Positions 45,232-54,613 of a stretch of 64,000 nt of DNA are shown here, piece by piece. This stretch comes from an uncultured Flavobacteriales bacterium (GTDB taxonomy: Bacteria; Bacteroidota; Bacteroidia; Flavobacteriales; Schleiferiaceae), in contig CAJXKC010000002.1 in NCBI GenBank assembly GCA_913055685.1, positions 186,001 to 250,000 on the forward strand. Direction: 5' to 3'. Both the position numbers and the translations under genes were made by a program. The notes under the pieces were generated by a model that did not search any database, was not told where the DNA came from, and saw only the letters and a program-made list of their open reading frames with translations. The first letter of the stretch is position 1, and the number at the start of each line of letters is the position of its first letter.

Positions 45232-45861
45232 ATGGACGAAGGCATTCAAAAAGCAGTAAATTTAGGAACCATGCTTCCTCTCATGGAGGAATTTTATACC
45301 ATTCAAGGTGAAGGCTTTCATACGGGGAAGGCGGCCTATTTTATTCGTATAGGCGGCTGCGATGTGGGTTGCCACTGGTGTGATGTAAAAGAAAGCTGGA
45401 ACGCTGATCTTCATCCTCCGACAGCCATTGATAGGGTAGTAGAGAATGCCGCGCAATTTTCGGATACGGTTGTGGTTACCGGAGGTGAGCCGCTTACCTG
45501 GAATATGAATCCGCTTACTGAAGCCTTAAAAGCCAAGGGACTACAGGTGCATATTGAGACGTCTGGGGCTTATCGATTAAGCGGTAATTGGGACTGGATT
45601 TGCCTTTCCCCTAAAAAAACCATGCCGCCTAAAGAGGAGGTTTATGCCGAGGCGGATGAGTTAAAGATCATTATTTACAACAATCATGATTTCAAGTGGG
45701 CAGAGGAGCATGCGGCTAAGGTTGGACCAGAATGCAAATTGTTCTTGCAGCCCGAATGGAGCAAAAGAGAACAAATGACACCCAAGATTGCCGATTATGT
45801 AATGGCAAATCCAAAGTGGCAGATAAGTCTACAGACCCACAAATACATTGGTCTTCCTTAA
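45232..45861 (+). CDS. queE: 7-carboxy-7-deazaguanine synthase
   Basis: 209 aa radical SAM enzyme of queuosine/preQ0 synthesis. Iron-sulfur cysteines C43, C47, C50 (CDVGCHWC), the FYTIQGEGFHTGKAAYFIR opening, VVVTGGEPL and IETSG. It turns 6-carboxytetrahydropterin into CDG. It stands alone here, with the other que genes elsewhere. Confidence 0.95.
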   Translation: MDEGIQKAVNLGTMLPLMEEFYTIQGEGFHTGKAAYFIRIGGCDVGCHWCDVKESWNADLHPPTAIDRVVENAAQFSDTVVVTGGEPLTWNMNPLTEALKAKGLQVHIETSGAYRLSGNWDWICLSPKKTMPPKEEVYAEADELKIIIYNNHDFKWAEEHAAKVGPECKLFLQPEWSKREQMTPKIADYVMANPKWQISLQTHKYIGLP

Positions 45862-46418
45862 TCGCGATAGCTTGAATTAACTAGGGCCTCCTCACATTGC
45901 TTGTAAATCGGACAATTGGGATGGTGTGCTCCAGGATAAAAACCGGCGCTCATCATAAATTCATTTACAATTTCGCCACCCACAAATTTAAAGTGGTGTT
46001 TAAAAAGCTTTACCCATTCCGCTTTCGAAAGCTCGCCCTGGTTTAATATCCAGTTTTTAAAGCTGCCATCGCTGTCTTGCAACTTTAGGACAGCCTTAGC
46101 ATTGGTAATCGCGGCTCTAATTTTAAGCTTATTGCGAATGATGCCCGTATCGTTCATCAGGCGATCGAAATCCTCTTCACCATAGTTGGCAATCTTCGCT
46201 ATATCGAATTGATTATAGGCAGCGCGGAAGTTTTCCTGCTTTTTTAAAATGGTGGTCCAACTTAATCCCGCCTGATTTATTTCTAGGATAAGTCGACCAA
46301 ATAATTCATTATCATCCTCAATGGGAAAACCATAGTGATGGTCGTGGTAGACTTTGTGCAGGTCAGATTTATATAAATCCTGCACAAAGTGGCAATAAGA
46401 TTGCTCGAAGTTAGCCAT
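45858..46418 (-). CDS. tag: DNA-3-methyladenine glycosylase I
   Basis: 186 aa helix-hairpin-helix base-excision enzyme. The N-terminus lacks the usual opening MxRC but C9 is present, and [39 protein letters not shown] and GAHHPNC with zinc His/Cys ligands are seen. Removes 3-methyladenine from alkylated DNA. It overlaps the end of rho by 8 bases. Confidence 0.92.
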   Translation of the reverse strand: MANFEQSYCHFVQDLYKSDLHKVYHDHHYGFPIEDDNELFGRLILEINQAGLSWTTILKKQENFRAAYNQFDIAKIANYGEEDFDRLMNDTGIIRNKLKIRAAITNAKAVLKLQDSDGSFKNWILNQGELSKAEWVKLFKHHFKFVGGEIVNEFMMSAGFYPGAHHPNCPIYKQCEEALVNSSYRD

Positions 46419-48135
46419 TCATACTCGCCAAGAATTCGGCGTTATCCTGAGTCTTACTCATACGGTCGTATAGGAATTCCATCGCTTCAACGGAAGTCAT
46501 ATCAGCAAGGTGGCGACGCATAATATACATCCGTTGTAAAACGTCCTTACCTAATAAGAGGTCCTCTTTACGTGTTCCAGAACTCATCAAATCAATAGCC
46601 GGCCAAATACGACGATTGGCAATACGGCGATCGAGTTGCATTTCCATATTACCCGTCCCTTTGAATTCCTCGAAAATCACTTCATCCATCTTAGAGCCGG
46701 TATCAATTAGGGCCGTAGCTAAGATGGTTAAAGAACCTCCGTTTTCAATCTTACGAGCCGCTCCAAAGAAGCGTTTGGGCTTGTGAAGTGCATTCGCATC
46801 TACCCCTCCCGAAAGTACTTTTCCAGAAGCAGGGGAAACGGTATTGTATGCACGTGCTAATCGGGTTATTGAATCCAGTAAGATAACCACGTCGTGACCA
46901 CATTCGGTCATTCTTTTAGCTTTTTCAAGCACGATATTAGCCACTTTAACATGGCGGTCGGCAGGCTCATCAAAGGTAGAGGCCACTACCTCTGCATTTA
47001 CGCTCCGTGCCATATCGGTAACTTCTTCAGGTCTTTCATCTATAAGAAGCACAATCATATAGGCCTCCGGATGATTGGCTGCGATTGCATTGGCAACCTC
47101 TTTCATTAAAGTGGTTTTACCCGTCTTTGGTTGCGCTACTAATAGGCCGCGTTGTCCTTTACCAATCGGTGAGAATAAATCGATAATACGGGTGGAGAGT
47201 GTTCCTCTACGACCAGTTATATTGAATTTTTCTTCGGGGAAAAGCGGGGTTAAATGTTCAAAGGCCACACGGTCGCGGATCCAATCTGGCTCACGACCAT
47301 TAATGCTTTCTACTTTAACCAGCGGGAAATACTTCTCGCCCTCTTTTGGCGGACGAATCTGACCACGTACCGTGTCACCAGTTCTTAAGCCAAATAATTT
47401 TATTTGATTCTGAGATACATAAATGTCATCCGGAGAATTGAGGTAATTAAAGTCGCTAGACCTTAAAAAGCCATAACCATCAGGCATCATTTCCAGCACC
47501 CCTTCGCTCACTACGATGCCATCGAAGTCATATTCCTGCTTACGATGACGGTGGTTGCGATCATTGTTCTGATTATGCTTAGAATCGTTGTTCTTGCGAT
47601 TATCATTTTGACTCCTGCCACTATTGCGATTATCACCTCGATTATCACCTCGACTATCATTGCGATTGTCTCCACGATTGTCTCCGCGATTATCATTACG
47701 GTTGTCATTTTGATTCCGCGATGAATTCGAATCCTTTTCGCCTCCTTGATTTTGATCTTTACGAGGACGTCGCTCTTTTTTCTGATCTGGCTTGCTATTC
47801 TTGCCTTCTTCCTTAGACTCAAAATTCATTTTCCCTTGTTCCTCGGTTTTTTCGTTTTTCCGAGGACGCTGACGCTGATTGCGATTTTCAGGTTTTCCTT
47901 CTTTGCTATCATTAGGCGGGGTACTGGTCTCCTTAGAGCTATCATTGCTAGGAGCTGCCTCAGTTGATTCCATTTTAATATTTTTAAAAGCCTCAGGGTT
48001 AACCGCTTGCTTATCTAAAATAGCGTAAATCAAATCCATTTTTTTAAGGGTGCGGAATTTGGAAATCTTAGAAACTTCCGCGATTTGCCTTAAATCAGGC
48101 AACTTCATGGACTTTAGTTGATTGATATCGTACAT
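46411..48135 (-). CDS. rho: Transcription termination factor Rho with a long disordered insertion
   Basis: 574 aa, versus about 420 in E. coli. Residues 1-50 are the Rho_N helical domain, 205-285 the RNA-binding cold-shock domain ([16 protein letters not shown]), and 300-574 the ATPase (Walker [10 protein letters not shown] at 334-342, [27 protein letters not shown]). Between them residues 55-202 are low complexity, Asn/Asp/Arg/Lys-rich, with RGDNR repeats at 145-172. Such an insertion is known in Bacteroidota Rho and in Bacteroides it drives phase separation. Cotranscribed with tag. Confidence 0.96.
   Translation of the reverse strand: MYDINQLKSMKLPDLRQIAEVSKISKFRTLKKMDLIYAILDKQAVNPEAFKNIKMESTEAAPSNDSSKETSTPPNDSKEGKPENRNQRQRPRKNEKTEEQGKMNFESKEEGKNSKPDQKKERRPRKDQNQGGEKDSNSSRNQNDNRNDNRGDNRGDNRNDSRGDNRGDNRNSGRSQNDNRKNNDSKHNQNNDRNHRHRKQEYDFDGIVVSEGVLEMMPDGYGFLRSSDFNYLNSPDDIYVSQNQIKLFGLRTGDTVRGQIRPPKEGEKYFPLVKVESINGREPDWIRDRVAFEHLTPLFPEEKFNITGRRGTLSTRIIDLFSPIGKGQRGLLVAQPKTGKTTLMKEVANAIAANHPEAYMIVLLIDERPEEVTDMARSVNAEVVASTFDEPADRHVKVANIVLEKAKRMTECGHDVVILLDSITRLARAYNTVSPASGKVLSGGVDANALHKPKRFFGAARKIENGGSLTILATALIDTGSKMDEVIFEEFKGTGNMEMQLDRRIANRRIWPAIDLMSSGTRKEDLLLGKDVLQRMYIMRRHLADMTSVEAMEFLYDRMSKTQDNAEFLASMNG
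47614..47709 (-). repeat. Tandem coding repeat in rho (RGDNR/RNDNR units)
   Basis: Imperfect 12-base units encoding GDNR/NDNR/NDSR, residues 143-174 of Rho. In plus-strand sequence they appear as repeated cgattatcacct/cgattgtctcca motifs. Liable to slippage. Confidence 0.75.
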
Positions 48136-48303
48136 CGTAATGAATAGGAAAAATTAAATCCGAAATGTAATCTGTAATAGAGGAATAGCTCTTGGTCTTC
48201 AGAAAACAGCTTGACCAGAATTGATAGGAGCAATAATACAAAGATTTCCCTTAAAGCAAGCGCTCTCTCTTATTTTTTAGCAATTTTGCAGGAAATTTCG
48301 AGC

Positions 48304-48708
48304 ATGATTCAACGCATTCAATCCTTGTATTTTTTACTAGCGGCTTTAAGTAGTTTAGTACTGTCTTTTTTTGTATCCCTGTATGCTGGAAACCAAGGCC
48401 CCATAATGCTGATTGATGAACCTATTTTCATGGGGCTCTATATTCTTGCCGGTCTTTCTAGTTTGGCGGCTTTGCTATACTTCAAAAATCGCCGTACTCA
48501 AGTAGTTTTTGGGCGATTAGCCATCATTTTCAACTTTATCCTCTTGGGCCTGATGCTGTATTTTTGGTTTGACCATTATGAGGCAACTGCCAAGGCCTTA
48601 GGATTAGGCGTCTTTTTGCCAATCATTCAGGTGATTTTACTTATCCTGGCTAATCGTGCTGTAATGAAGGATGAAGCAATGGTAAGAGCGGCAGACCGTT
48701 TCCGATAA
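48304..48708 (+). CDS. DUF4293 membrane protein
   Basis: 134 aa from ATG at 48304 (MIQRIQSLYFLLAALSSLVL), the typical family N-terminus; upstream codons in frame are unconvincing. Four hydrophobic segments. Restricted to Bacteroidota, commonly next to rho as here (divergent). Function unknown. Confidence 0.85.
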   Translation: MIQRIQSLYFLLAALSSLVLSFFVSLYAGNQGPIMLIDEPIFMGLYILAGLSSLAALLYFKNRRTQVVFGRLAIIFNFILLGLMLYFWFDHYEATAKALGLGVFLPIIQVILLILANRAVMKDEAMVRAADRFR

Positions 48709-49215
48709 TTAAGGCCATCTCGGCAACTCAATTAGCTCCAAGTCTTTTAAGGTCGCATCCTCGATCTTAAACCTCAACATTGTACGAACCTTGTGAAAAC
48801 CCTGTAGACCAACTGCACCAGGGTTAAGGTGTAGATGACCATACCGAGGATCCCGCATTACTTTTAGAATATGACTGTGACCACAAATTACTAAATCATA
48901 TTTGTGCTCTTTTAATATTTTCTGAAGCCTTTGGTTATAGCGTTTGGGGTATCCAGCTATATGGGTCATCAAGACCTTGAGTCCGTCAATTTCAAAGCTG
49001 TTGTTTAGAGGGAACTCATTACGGATATCGTTTCCGTCAATATTACCGTAAACCGCTCTCAAAGGGGCAATAGTTCTTAACTGCTCTACAATTTCGAAAT
49101 TACCGATATCACCCGCATGCCAAATTTCATCGCTTTCCTTTATGTGTTTCAGGAATTTATCGTCTAAGTGAGAATGACTATCACTCAATAAACTTATTCT
49201 GCGCGGGCTTGCCAT
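48709..49215 (-). CDS. YfcE/MJ0936-type metallophosphoesterase
   Basis: 168 aa from ATG at 49215 (MASPRRISLLSDSHSHLDD). Metal-binding motifs LLSDSHSH, HAGDIGN, YGNIDG, MTHIAGYP and ICGHSHIL are all present. A small phosphodiesterase; substrate unknown. Abuts the DUF4293 stop with no gap. Confidence 0.9.
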   Translation of the reverse strand: MASPRRISLLSDSHSHLDDKFLKHIKESDEIWHAGDIGNFEIVEQLRTIAPLRAVYGNIDGNDIRNEFPLNNSFEIDGLKVLMTHIAGYPKRYNQRLQKILKEHKYDLVICGHSHILKVMRDPRYGHLHLNPGAVGLQGFHKVRTMLRFKIEDATLKDLELIELPRWP

Positions 49216-49224
49216 GCTTTTAGA

Positions 49225-49232
49225 TACCTTTG
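49225..49232 (+). promoter_or_regulatory. -7 box of truA
   Basis: TACCTTTG, exact TAnnTTTG match. It overlaps the divergent gene's coding start and lies before the TTG start of truA, arguing against the in-frame start at 49214. Confidence 0.45.
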
Positions 49233-49249
49233 CCACAAAGAAAAGCCCT

Positions 49250-50005
49250 TTGCGTTACTTTTTAAAATTATCCTATAATGGATCTTCCTTTCACGGTTGG
49301 CAAATTCAACCCAATGCACCCTCGGTGCAGGAATTTCTTAATGATAAACTAAGTTTAATTTTAAGAAGTGAGATAAATGTGGTTGGCGCAGGTAGGACCG
49401 ATACTGGAGTGCACGCCAAGGTGATGTATGCGCATTTCGATTGGCCGGAAGCTTTGACTGACCGATCCGCCTTCCTAAACTCATTGAATAAAATGCTTAG
49501 TCCGGCGGTCTACGTTCAGGAATGCTTGGCTGTAAAAGATGATGCTCACGCTCGTTTCGACGCCAGCAATAGAGCTTATGAATATTGGGTGAACAGAGAA
49601 CGCAATCCCTTTCAGCATTTTTTAGCGGCGAACATCTTTTACCCTCTCGACTTTGATTTAATGAATGAAGCAGCAAATACTTTGTGCTACCAAGGTGACT
49701 TTAGTTCATTTTCTAAGTCTAAAACCCAAACCAAGACCAATATTTGCGAGATTCGCAAGGCTTATTGGGAAGACCATGGTGCCCAATGGGTTTTTCACAT
49801 TGAGGCCGATCGGTTTTTGCGCAATATGGTTAGAGCAATCGTCGGTTCATTAGTGGAGGTAGGCAAGGGCCGAATGTCGATTCCTGAATTTAAAAATATG
49901 ATAGAATCGAAAAATCGTTCCAATGCTGGGGAGTCGGTGCCTGCCCAAGGTTTATACTTAACAAAAGTGGATTATCCACCCGAAATATTTTTAGATGAGC
50001 GATAG
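49250..50005 (+). CDS. truA: tRNA pseudouridine(38-40) synthase
   Basis: 251 aa from TTG at 49250 (MRYFLKLSYNGSSFHGWQIQ, the canonical TruA opening). The frame continues upstream to 49214, but that codon is ahead of the promoter box. Catalytic aspartate D51 in GAGRTDTGVHA; YEYWVNRERNPF and HIEADRFLRNMVRAIVGSLV follow. Modifies the tRNA anticodon arm. Overlaps the ABC exporter start by 11 bases. Confidence 0.93.
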   Translation: MRYFLKLSYNGSSFHGWQIQPNAPSVQEFLNDKLSLILRSEINVVGAGRTDTGVHAKVMYAHFDWPEALTDRSAFLNSLNKMLSPAVYVQECLAVKDDAHARFDASNRAYEYWVNRERNPFQHFLAANIFYPLDFDLMNEAANTLCYQGDFSSFSKSKTQTKTNICEIRKAYWEDHGAQWVFHIEADRFLRNMVRAIVGSLVEVGKGRMSIPEFKNMIESKNRSNAGESVPAQGLYLTKVDYPPEIFLDER

Positions 50006-51842
50006 TGTTAGTGGTAAGGCCTTTGACCTGAAGTTGTTGCGAAAGATTTTACAATACGTAAAACCTTATCGCGGGGTCTTTTATGGATCTTTCTTCTTAA
50101 CCATTTTGTTAAGTGCGCTATCTACTGCTAGACCCTTACTGATTCAATATGTTATTGATCACTTTATACTACAGCCAGATTTAGATAATTTGGGACTATT
50201 CACCCTCTATCTAAGCATACTCTTAGTCTTGGAGGCGGTGGTACAGTTCTCTTTTATTTTCGGTGCAAACTATTTGGGACAGAGTATTATACGTGATCTG
50301 CGTATTCAGCTGTATGAGCACATTTTGTCTTTTAAACTTAAGTATTTTGATCAGACGCCAATCGGAACTTTGGTAACTCGTGCGGTTAGTGATATAGAAA
50401 CCATTGCCGACATTTTTGCTCAGGGGGTATTGGTGATTTTTGGCGATTTGCTAAAGATCTTGGTAATGGTTTTAGCGATGTTCTATTTCTTCGATTACCG
50501 CTTGGTTTTAATATCGCTCTCGGTTGTTCCAGTCCTTTATTACGCTACTCGCTTGTTCCAGTTAAAGATTAAAAGTGCTTTTCAGGATGTGCGTACTCAG
50601 GTAGCTTCCTTAAATGCTTTTGTGCAGGAACATATTTCGGGTATGTCGGTGGTGCAAATATTTAACCGCGAAAAAGCGGAGATGGAACGTTTTCAAGCAA
50701 TCAATAGTAAACACCGAGAGGCGAATATTCGCTCTATTTGGTATTTCTCTATTTTCTTGCCGGTCATCGAGATAATGAGTGCTATTAGCATTGGTTTAGT
50801 TGTTTGGTTTGGGGGTTTAAAAGCAGCCGGACTAAGCGATAAGGTTTCGGTTCAAATTTGGTGGCATCAAATCATGGACTGGCCCATAGCCGAGCAGATG
50901 GCTCAAATTACCTTAGGAGAAATTACCGCCATTATCATATTTGTGAATATGTTATTTAGACCCCTACGTCAATTGGCAGATCGCTTTAATACCCTGCAAA
51001 TGGGAATGGTGAGTAGTGAGCGGGTCTTCAAAATTTTAGAAACAAAGGACCGAATTGAAGATCAAGGGGATATTGAGCTGACGGAGGTAAAGGGTGAAAT
51101 TGAATTTCGCAATGTTACCTTTGGTTACAAGGAAGATGAGCCTATCATTAAAGGGGTAAGCTTTAAGGCTGCTCCAGGCGAAATGCTTGCCATTGTGGGG
51201 GCTACAGGTGCTGGAAAATCTACTTTAATAAACCTATTGGGTCGTTTCTATGAGATTTGGGATGGTGAAATTTTATTGGACGGCGTCGACATTAGATCCA
51301 TTAAACTGAGCAGTTTAAGGGCTAACCTAGCGGTAGTTTTACAGGATGTCTTTCTTTTTAATGATAGCATCCGAAATAACATTACTCTTAATAAGGAGAT
51401 ATCACACGAAGAAGTGGCTGAGGCAGCTGAGTTTATTGGTGTCAGCGAGTTTATAGAAACCTTACCAGATCAGTATAACTACAATGTTCAAGAACGAGGT
51501 AACATGTTGTCGGTAGGACAGCGTCAGCTTTTATCTTTCCTTAGGGCTTATGTGAGCAATCCGTCCGTTCTAATTTTGGATGAGGCAACTAGTTCGATTG
51601 ATACTCAAAGCGAAATGCTGATACAGAAGGCGATTGAGAAAATTACCGATGGAAGGACTTCAGTAGTGATTGCCCACCGTTTAGCGACCATTAAAAAGGC
51701 GGATAAAATCATTGTAATGGATAAAGGTTTGGTGGTTGAAGAAGGTAAACATGAAGACCTCCTCGCCTTAGAAGGTTACTACCACAAATTGTATCAAATG
51801 CAGTTTAAAACTGAAGAAGATACTCCCGCTAATGAAGGCTAA
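49995..51842 (+). CDS. ABC exporter, fused permease and ATPase (MsbA/MdlB-like)
   Basis: 615 aa half-transporter. Six-helix membrane domain (about 20-330) and ATPase with Walker A GATGAGKST (402-410), signature SVGQRQLL and Walker B VLILDEATSS. Between helices 5 and 6 there is a roughly 30-residue tryptophan-rich insertion (about 278-305, VQIWWHQIMDWPIAEQ) that ordinary MsbA proteins lack. Exports lipid or a hydrophobic compound by family; substrate unknown. Overlaps both neighbours by 11 bases. Confidence 0.92.
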   Translation: MSDSVSGKAFDLKLLRKILQYVKPYRGVFYGSFFLTILLSALSTARPLLIQYVIDHFILQPDLDNLGLFTLYLSILLVLEAVVQFSFIFGANYLGQSIIRDLRIQLYEHILSFKLKYFDQTPIGTLVTRAVSDIETIADIFAQGVLVIFGDLLKILVMVLAMFYFFDYRLVLISLSVVPVLYYATRLFQLKIKSAFQDVRTQVASLNAFVQEHISGMSVVQIFNREKAEMERFQAINSKHREANIRSIWYFSIFLPVIEIMSAISIGLVVWFGGLKAAGLSDKVSVQIWWHQIMDWPIAEQMAQITLGEITAIIIFVNMLFRPLRQLADRFNTLQMGMVSSERVFKILETKDRIEDQGDIELTEVKGEIEFRNVTFGYKEDEPIIKGVSFKAAPGEMLAIVGATGAGKSTLINLLGRFYEIWDGEILLDGVDIRSIKLSSLRANLAVVLQDVFLFNDSIRNNITLNKEISHEEVAEAAEFIGVSEFIETLPDQYNYNVQERGNMLSVGQRQLLSFLRAYVSNPSVLILDEATSSIDTQSEMLIQKAIEKITDGRTSVVIAHRLATIKKADKIIVMDKGLVVEEGKHEDLLALEGYYHKLYQMQFKTEEDTPANEG

Positions 51843-52185
51843 GCTCGAAAATAGTGAGCTAAATTTTGCCTTTTGGTTTCACCTTTTCATAACCTTATTG
51901 GCTTGGATCGGACCCTTTTTATTTTCCTGGTATTGGATGCTAAGCGCTTATATAATTGTGATTTTACAGTTTATCTTTTTTAAGCGCTGTTTGTTGAATA
52001 AATCCCACGGATTGGATGCCAATCGCAATGAGGCTACTTTTTATTCGGTACTTCTAAATTGGGTGAATTACAGGCATAATCCTAAAAGACTTAAATACTG
52101 GGTTAGAGTATGGCTTTATCCCATATTGGCTCTTTTTACCCTAGTGTATCAATTGGTTTTTGGTTTTAAACCGCTAATCTTTTAG
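51832..52185 (+). CDS. Small membrane protein downstream of the ABC exporter
   Basis: 117 aa. Three hydrophobic segments (about 12-28, 34-50, 92-112) and a conserved-looking FFKRCLLNKSHGLDANRNEATFYS loop. Its start overlaps the exporter stop, so they are coupled; it may assist the transporter. Unassigned family. Confidence 0.75.
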   Translation: MKAKLENSELNFAFWFHLFITLLAWIGPFLFSWYWMLSAYIIVILQFIFFKRCLLNKSHGLDANRNEATFYSVLLNWVNYRHNPKRLKYWVRVWLYPILALFTLVYQLVFGFKPLIF

Positions 52186-53099
52186 TAGAATAAAATTACC
52201 ACCAAACTACTAATCGAAATAAAGACCCAGAGGCTTATTCCCAAAGCCAAGGACTGCCAGCCGGCTTGTTTGATTTTTTCAATTGATAGGCCTGCACCTA
52301 CTAGAAAGAGGGTTCCAGTTAATATTTTCCGGGCAATACCACTAATGCCTTGACTCCAGCCTTCTGGCAAGCCTACCAGGCTATTGATTAGCATCGCGGC
52401 TACGAACAACAGAATAAACCATGGGAACTTTATTTTACCCTCAGATTTGAAAAAGCGGGTAGTAATTAAGGCCAAAGGAATAATCCAAAGTGCCCTTGCT
52501 AATTTGATGGTAGTGGCAATTTCTAATGCCTCTTTACCATAGGTCGCTGCTGCACCAACTACAGAACTGGTATCGTGAATGGCAATGGCCGCCCAAGTAC
52601 CAAACTCTATCTGCGACATTTCAAGCCATAAACCAATGGGAGGGAATATGATTAGTGCAATTGAATTCAATAAGAATACGGTGCCTATTGCCATGCTAAT
52701 ATCACGTTCCTCGGCTTTAATAATTGGTGCGATAGCAGCAATGGCACTACCGCCACAAATTGCCGTTCCGGTGGACAGTAAATAGCTACTTTTTGGATTA
52801 AGCTTAAGAATTCTACCAATTAACCATCCTAAAAAGAGGGTTAAGCTAATACCAGCTATGGTTAGTAAAAAGCCCTCCTTACCGGCAGATAAGGCCTTTT
52901 CATAATAAATGCCAAAACCTAGGCCCACTACTGCAATTTTTAAAGACCAGTTTACGGCGGTCTTGTTGTGTTGGGCAAAAGGATGACCAAAAATTAGGCT
53001 AAAAAGAAAACCAGTTATCATTGCCAATGGAGGATTCATCCATGGACTAAGACTAAAGGCAAGTAGGCTAATAAATAGAGCAGGACGTAGGATTGACAA
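52182..53099 (-). CDS. YeiH family putative sulfate exporter
   Basis: 305 aa, about ten membrane segments. LKIAVVGLGFGIYYEKAL, STGTAICGGSAIAAIAPII and AIHDTSSVVGAAATYG are the hallmark segments of the YeiH/UPF0324 family. The substrate assignment (sulfate or similar) is a family label only. Confidence 0.92.
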   Translation of the reverse strand: MSILRPALFISLLAFSLSPWMNPPLAMITGFLFSLIFGHPFAQHNKTAVNWSLKIAVVGLGFGIYYEKALSAGKEGFLLTIAGISLTLFLGWLIGRILKLNPKSSYLLSTGTAICGGSAIAAIAPIIKAEERDISMAIGTVFLLNSIALIIFPPIGLWLEMSQIEFGTWAAIAIHDTSSVVGAAATYGKEALEIATTIKLARALWIIPLALITTRFFKSEGKIKFPWFILLFVAAMLINSLVGLPEGWSQGISGIARKILTGTLFLVGAGLSIEKIKQAGWQSLALGISLWVFISISSLVVILFY

Positions 53100-53161
53100 T
53101 GCTATAGATTTTGCAGCAAAGGTAATGGCCTTTGCGATATAGGCATTGTGACCTTTATCGC

Positions 53162-53803
53162 TTAGTAAAGTTTAGAGCAAATTCCTATTCCCACTCGACC
53201 AATGATGTCTGAGCCTGCACCGGTACCGGCCAAGCCATCAATGTCATCACTAAAGGTACTGCGACCAGCGGCAAATACATCAAAGGATAGTTTAGGGTTT
53301 ACTCTAATCTTTATGCCTATCATAGCTTCCGCATAGGGATGAACCTTTGTTTGATCAAATACCGTAAAACTACTCGGTAAATTAACTACGTCTATTGGTT
53401 TATTATGTTGTACGGCCATCCCTCCGTTTCCCGCTATGTATAAACGGAATGGTTGATATAAACTGGCTCTTCCACCTGGTGCAAAGGGGAAAATCATTAA
53501 GCCTACACCGACGGAGCTGTGACTTCCTTTTCCATAATAATAACTACTCTGTTCGGTTCCCGGACTCATATAGTCTATGGAATAACGCAAATGACTCGCC
53601 ACGAGATTAAAATGAGCACGATTGCCCAGTGGTAACCCATAAACTAGGTTTAGGCCTAGTCCAAGGTCATCACCAATATAACCGCGTCCCATTGCTTCGC
53701 CTTGGATAATCATACCGCTAAAATGTGTGGTAATGCATGCTTGTGACTTAGCGCTGAACTGCAGCAAGCAGAACAGTGCCAATAGTAATGTTTTCCTCCC
53801 CAT
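53162..53803 (-). CDS. Outer-membrane beta-barrel protein, paralogue 1
   Basis: 213 aa from ATG at 53803 (MGRKTLLLALFCLLQFSAKS, a signal peptide; the upstream TTG at 53836 is unlikely). Alternating strands, ends in GRVGIGICSKLY with an aromatic terminal residue as barrels do. It shares with the next two genes the segments YQPFRLYI and a DDIDGLAG loop near the C-terminus. Confidence 0.8.
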   Translation of the reverse strand: MGRKTLLLALFCLLQFSAKSQACITTHFSGMIIQGEAMGRGYIGDDLGLGLNLVYGLPLGNRAHFNLVASHLRYSIDYMSPGTEQSSYYYGKGSHSSVGVGLMIFPFAPGGRASLYQPFRLYIAGNGGMAVQHNKPIDVVNLPSSFTVFDQTKVHPYAEAMIGIKIRVNPKLSFDVFAAGRSTFSDDIDGLAGTGAGSDIIGRVGIGICSKLY

Positions 53804-53975
53804 AAGATGTGATTTTGTTCCCTGTTTTAAAATCAATCTAAAAGTATTAAAAAATAATACTATATAGGTAATTTAAACATTAACTTGTTGATAAATAAAT
53901 GGTTGCGAAATAGCTTAAAATAATTTGATAATAGCTCAAGAAGCTGACCTTTAGCTATTTTCAATCCGCTATTTT

Positions 53976-54611
53976 TTAAAGGGAATAACTAAGGCCGGAT
54001 CGAATTAAACCCATGAGTTCTGGGGTAGAACTGCTGCCATTTATTCCGTCCATGTCGTCATCAAAGCTACTGCGAATGCTAAATTGAAAATTGAAGGCCC
54101 ACTTCGGATTGGCTCTAATCTTAACTCCGAGTCCGAGCTCGCCTACGGGTGAAACAAAGCCACCATCGATATAATCAAGATTAAAATTCGGGCTAACCTC
54201 GGTGCTTAAGTTTTGGTAAACAATCCCCGCATAGACAAAGGCATAAGGCCTAAATGGTTGATAGATATTAGACATACCATGATTACTAAGGAGGTAGATG
54301 TTTAAGCCGCCCGTACCGCTCCAATGACTACCATTAACTTCGGCATAGGAAATAGAGTTTGGATCGGCTTTGCCTATAAAGTCCATTCTTAATTTTAGGT
54401 AATCCACTTTCCAGGATAATTCGTAACGCGGATTTATAAGGGGAAAATCTCCAGTTAGACCGAAGCCCAAGGCCAAATCGTCGCTTATAAATTTATTTTG
54501 TGAAACCTCTCCTTGCATGGACATGAGGTTTAAATTAAAGCCATAGCTAGTTCTTTGGCCGTAAACCAAGGATCCAAAAAGCAAAAAGTATAGGATAACG
54601 AAGCGTCTCAT
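53976..54611 (-). CDS. Outer-membrane beta-barrel protein, paralogue 2
   Basis: 211 aa, signal peptide to about 19 (GSLVYGQ). Same layout as the genes on either side: GEVSQNKFISDDLALGFGLT, YQPFRPYAF, VGELGLGVKIRANPKWAF, DDDMDGING and a SGLSYSL end. Two bases follow the paralogue 3 stop, so the pair is one transcript. The 172 bases after it are AT-rich and hold nothing I can assign. Confidence 0.8.
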   Translation of the reverse strand: MRRFVILYFLLFGSLVYGQRTSYGFNLNLMSMQGEVSQNKFISDDLALGFGLTGDFPLINPRYELSWKVDYLKLRMDFIGKADPNSISYAEVNGSHWSGTGGLNIYLLSNHGMSNIYQPFRPYAFVYAGIVYQNLSTEVSPNFNLDYIDGGFVSPVGELGLGVKIRANPKWAFNFQFSIRSSFDDDMDGINGSSSTPELMGLIRSGLSYSL

Positions 54612-54613
54612 CT

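Noticed and set aside
47614-47709. Short regularly spaced repeats resembling a CRISPR array
   Set aside because: Units are about 12 bases with no unique spacers and lie in frame inside rho.
47511-47822. Antisense open frame across the rho repeat region, low-complexity Ile/Met-rich protein
   Set aside because: It is the mirror of the repetitive Asn/Arg-rich rho insertion; composition is wholly explained by the sense codons.
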